DNA of 64,000 nucleotides from Gracilimonas sp040904925 (GTDB lineage Bacteria; Bacteroidota; Rhodothermia; Balneolales; Balneolaceae). The stretch lies in NCBI GenBank assembly GCA_040904925.1, contig JBBDSP010000011.1, forward strand, positions 186,001 through 250,000, in the 5' to 3' direction. The stretch's first letter is position 1, and each line of letters opens with the position of its first letter. A model generated the notes under the pieces. The model was not told the DNA's origin and ran no database searches. It saw only the letters and a list, made by a program, of their open reading frames with translations. Below are positions 62,117 to 64,000 of the stretch, piece by piece. The position numbers and the translations under genes are program-made.

Positions 62117-64000
62117 TCAAAACTGAAACCTGGCCTGCAACCCAATCGAACTTCGTTTATTCCCCTGAACTTCAGCCAGGCCACTGCTTAGAGATTGCGT
62201 ATCTTCAAAAACCGTGATCCCGTATTTGAACCAGATATCTACGAATTCAGCCGCATCGTATTTTATGGTAACGTAAGCCCGCTGTCCCTGATTATACAAC
62301 ACGGTATTGGAAAGCACATACAACAAATCGCTTTCAAACTGGTACACTCTCGCGGTAAAGCTATCGGTATCAAATAAGCTGATACGGCCATCGATCGTTA
62401 GTTTTGGAGAAGGCAGCAACCGCAGATCCTGATAGATCAAAAATCCCGTTTCCTGTACTCCCCCCGCTTCCTGATTTTGCACAAATTCAACTCTTGAACG
62501 CAAGCGAACTGTGGGACTCACATAATATTCAAAATTGGCCCGGATGCTAGACCGCTTTTCTTGTCCAACCCGGAGCTCTTCCCTACCCATATCATTAACA
62601 ACTACATACTCTTCATCCTGAATTTCATTTCTGAGTAAGAGATACACATTCAACCTGGAATTGAAAAATACTTCGGCTAATCCAAGCATATCAAAACCGC
62701 CGGTAGCCTGAGTAGTGCCGAATGTAGGTGACGCAAAACGATACTGATCAAAATATCCACTCAGTGTTACTTTTTGATTTAGATCGTGCCTCAGACCTAT
62801 ATAAAATCCTTCCTCATTCTGTGGTGCGGATGAACGCTCTCCAAAACCGCTGGCAAAAAAGGATTGAAAATCCCGCTGATAGTTTCGATAAGAAAGAGCC
62901 AGCTCGGTATCATCGCCAACCGGAGCTTCAATTCCGGCAACTCCTCCGTAACCTCCATTTTCACTGCGGGCTAATTCTCCAAATACGAACGCGTTTCTTA
63001 CAAGTCCCCGGTAATCAATACCAAAAACTGAATTATCTGAGCCTTCAAAATCGAACCGGTTACTGAGGGAGGAACCCTGAGCAATGTAGCTGCTGAATGA
63101 ATTGTAATACCCGGTTGCGCCGATCAAGCCAATGGGAGTATCCACACGAACGCGCCCGCCATAGGTTTTTTGATCGATATTATTCTTCCGCTCCAGTTCA
63201 TTTTCGGTTCGATGGAAACCGGCAGAGCTGGGGAATCTTGTGGTATCGCCATTGATCACAGAAGCTGTTCTTGGGCGGTCGGAATAGAAGGCTGTCAGTT
63301 CTACCTGTTCCCCATATGAAGCTGCTACTCCCTGAAAGAAATCTGTTTCCTGTGCTGAAGAATATGGTTTAATACCTCGCTCATTTTTACTGATGGTTCC
63401 TGTGACTTCCCGCCCTTTCCCAAAAGCTCCTCCTGACCATAGCACCAGCCCCTGTCCAAAACTTACACTGTAATCTCCGATCACCAGGTCATTGAGTTTC
63501 CCATTATTTATAAACGCAATATGCCCGGAATTATAGTCAAAACCGGTGTTGCCATTTAGCGTTTCGCCCGGATCTTTTTCTTGAGTAAGGTTAACTGAAA
63601 GGTGGTTGGTGGTCATTCTAAGTCGCTGGTAATATTTGATAGGACTGCCCAAATATCCGCCCAGAGAATCAGGCCTTCGATATCCTTCCTGTTGCTCAAT
63701 ATTCTGCTGATATCGTGAAAATACGTCGAATTTACGGTTAGAGAGCCAATATTCAGGCCGCATGAACATATCCCTGAATTGAGCCCCCGTTCCCCCAACA
63801 GTCACATATGGCTGTAACCGTCGGTAAGTTGCCGGACCAATACCGCTTACTTCCAATAATTCTTCTTTGGTCTCAAAAGGTTTACTACTCCTATAATCAA
63901 TTATGGCACGTGCGATTTTAAGGTTTATGCCCGGAATTTGAAGAAAGTCATCAAGTCCACCGCGGTTTATATTTACGGGATTGGACGACAGATCTTCCAG
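62117..64000 (-). CDS. Helix-hairpin-helix protein with beta-barrel-like C-terminal region (5-prime truncated)
   Basis: The frame is open to base 64000, so the N-terminus lies beyond the window; 627 residues are visible. The first ~60 are a ComEA-like double helix-hairpin-helix (LDDFLQIPGINLKIARAIIDY and LLEVSGIGPATYRRLQPYV), normally a DNA-binding module. The rest looks like an outer-membrane barrel, with alternating strands, IVGD-like LVIGDYSVSFGQGLVLWSGGAFGKGREV, and a C-terminal RFQF. Similar HhH proteins with barrel-like tails occur in Bacteroidota; the function is unknown. Both domain assignments are mine from sequence look. Confidence 0.75.
   Translation of the reverse strand: MEDLSSNPVNINRGGLDDFLQIPGINLKIARAIIDYRSSKPFETKEELLEVSGIGPATYRRLQPYVTVGGTGAQFRDMFMRPEYWLSNRKFDVFSRYQQNIEQQEGYRRPDSLGGYLGSPIKYYQRLRMTTNHLSVNLTQEKDPGETLNGNTGFDYNSGHIAFINNGKLNDLVIGDYSVSFGQGLVLWSGGAFGKGREVTGTISKNERGIKPYSSAQETDFFQGVAASYGEQVELTAFYSDRPRTASVINGDTTRFPSSAGFHRTENELERKNNIDQKTYGGRVRVDTPIGLIGATGYYNSFSSYIAQGSSLSNRFDFEGSDNSVFGIDYRGLVRNAFVFGELARSENGGYGGVAGIEAPVGDDTELALSYRNYQRDFQSFFASGFGERSSAPQNEEGFYIGLRHDLNQKVTLSGYFDQYRFASPTFGTTQATGGFDMLGLAEVFFNSRLNVYLLLRNEIQDEEYVVVNDMGREELRVGQEKRSSIRANFEYYVSPTVRLRSRVEFVQNQEAGGVQETGFLIYQDLRLLPSPKLTIDGRISLFDTDSFTARVYQFESDLLYVLSNTVLYNQGQRAYVTIKYDAAEFVDIWFKYGITVFEDTQSLSSGLAEVQGNKRSSIGLQARFQF

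Overview
The window looks like chromosome of a marine or halophilic member of the Bacteroidota/Balneolota group (a Gracilimonas- or Balneola-like organism is my best guess, by inference). Reasons: two secreted proteins end in a type IX-style sorting domain with the motif QNYPNPFN; Shine-Dalgarno sequences are mostly weak; OmpA-free but porin/RND/TolC-rich envelope genes show a Gram-negative cell; a glycine betaine/proline uptake system suggests salt stress; and families such as DUF885, DUF3098, LuxC/LuxE pairs and GxxExxY proteins are common in this group. No phage, plasmid, CRISPR array or rRNA is present.

Layout. 1-14.4 kb is a block of multidrug efflux genes: a partial membrane-fusion adaptor with two different RND pumps and a GbsR/MarR-type regulator, then a TetR regulator with TolC, lipoprotein adaptor and a third RND pump. 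The two loci carry almost the same 18-bp palindrome at their regulator genes, so they are probably cross-regulated. 14.4-20.3 kb holds a large inverted-repeat element, a luciferase-like monooxygenase, an acyl-ACP thioesterase, an aldo/keto reductase and a large secreted protein. 20.4-22.8 kb (minus) is a small membrane-protein operon; 22.9-27.4 kb (plus) holds Maf, a TPR protein, a secreted protein and MazG; citrate synthase follows.

28.8-33.1 kb is the most unusual stretch: terminators, REP-like repeats, a 38-bp palindrome, a relic of the 3-prime end of leuS beside the real leuS, then a PD-(D/E)XK-type GxxExxY gene bracketed by two ~110-bp near-identical hairpin repeats, and a VapC/AbrB toxin-antitoxin pair. 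33.2-43.1 kb has a DUF885 peptidase and a long minus-strand operon gatB - TlpA-like - tpiA - purD - beta-propeller - luxE-like - luxC-like, whose last part is riddled with short repeats that have entered coding sequence.

43.3-48.1 kb: dienelactone hydrolase, tRNA-Leu(CAG), a histidine kinase and a secreted metalloprotease. 48.1-51.7 kb is a tightly overlapping 5-oxoprolinase operon (pxpA, pxpB, pxpC) led by an NRAMP-like transporter that has lost the metal-binding motifs. 51.8-57.4 kb holds small housekeeping or unknown genes, a diheme cytochrome c and an M1 peptidase. 57.7-62.0 kb is a porin plus a ProVWX-type betaine importer, with a pair of mutually exclusive hairpins between them. The right edge is an incomplete helix-hairpin-helix protein with a beta-barrel-like body.
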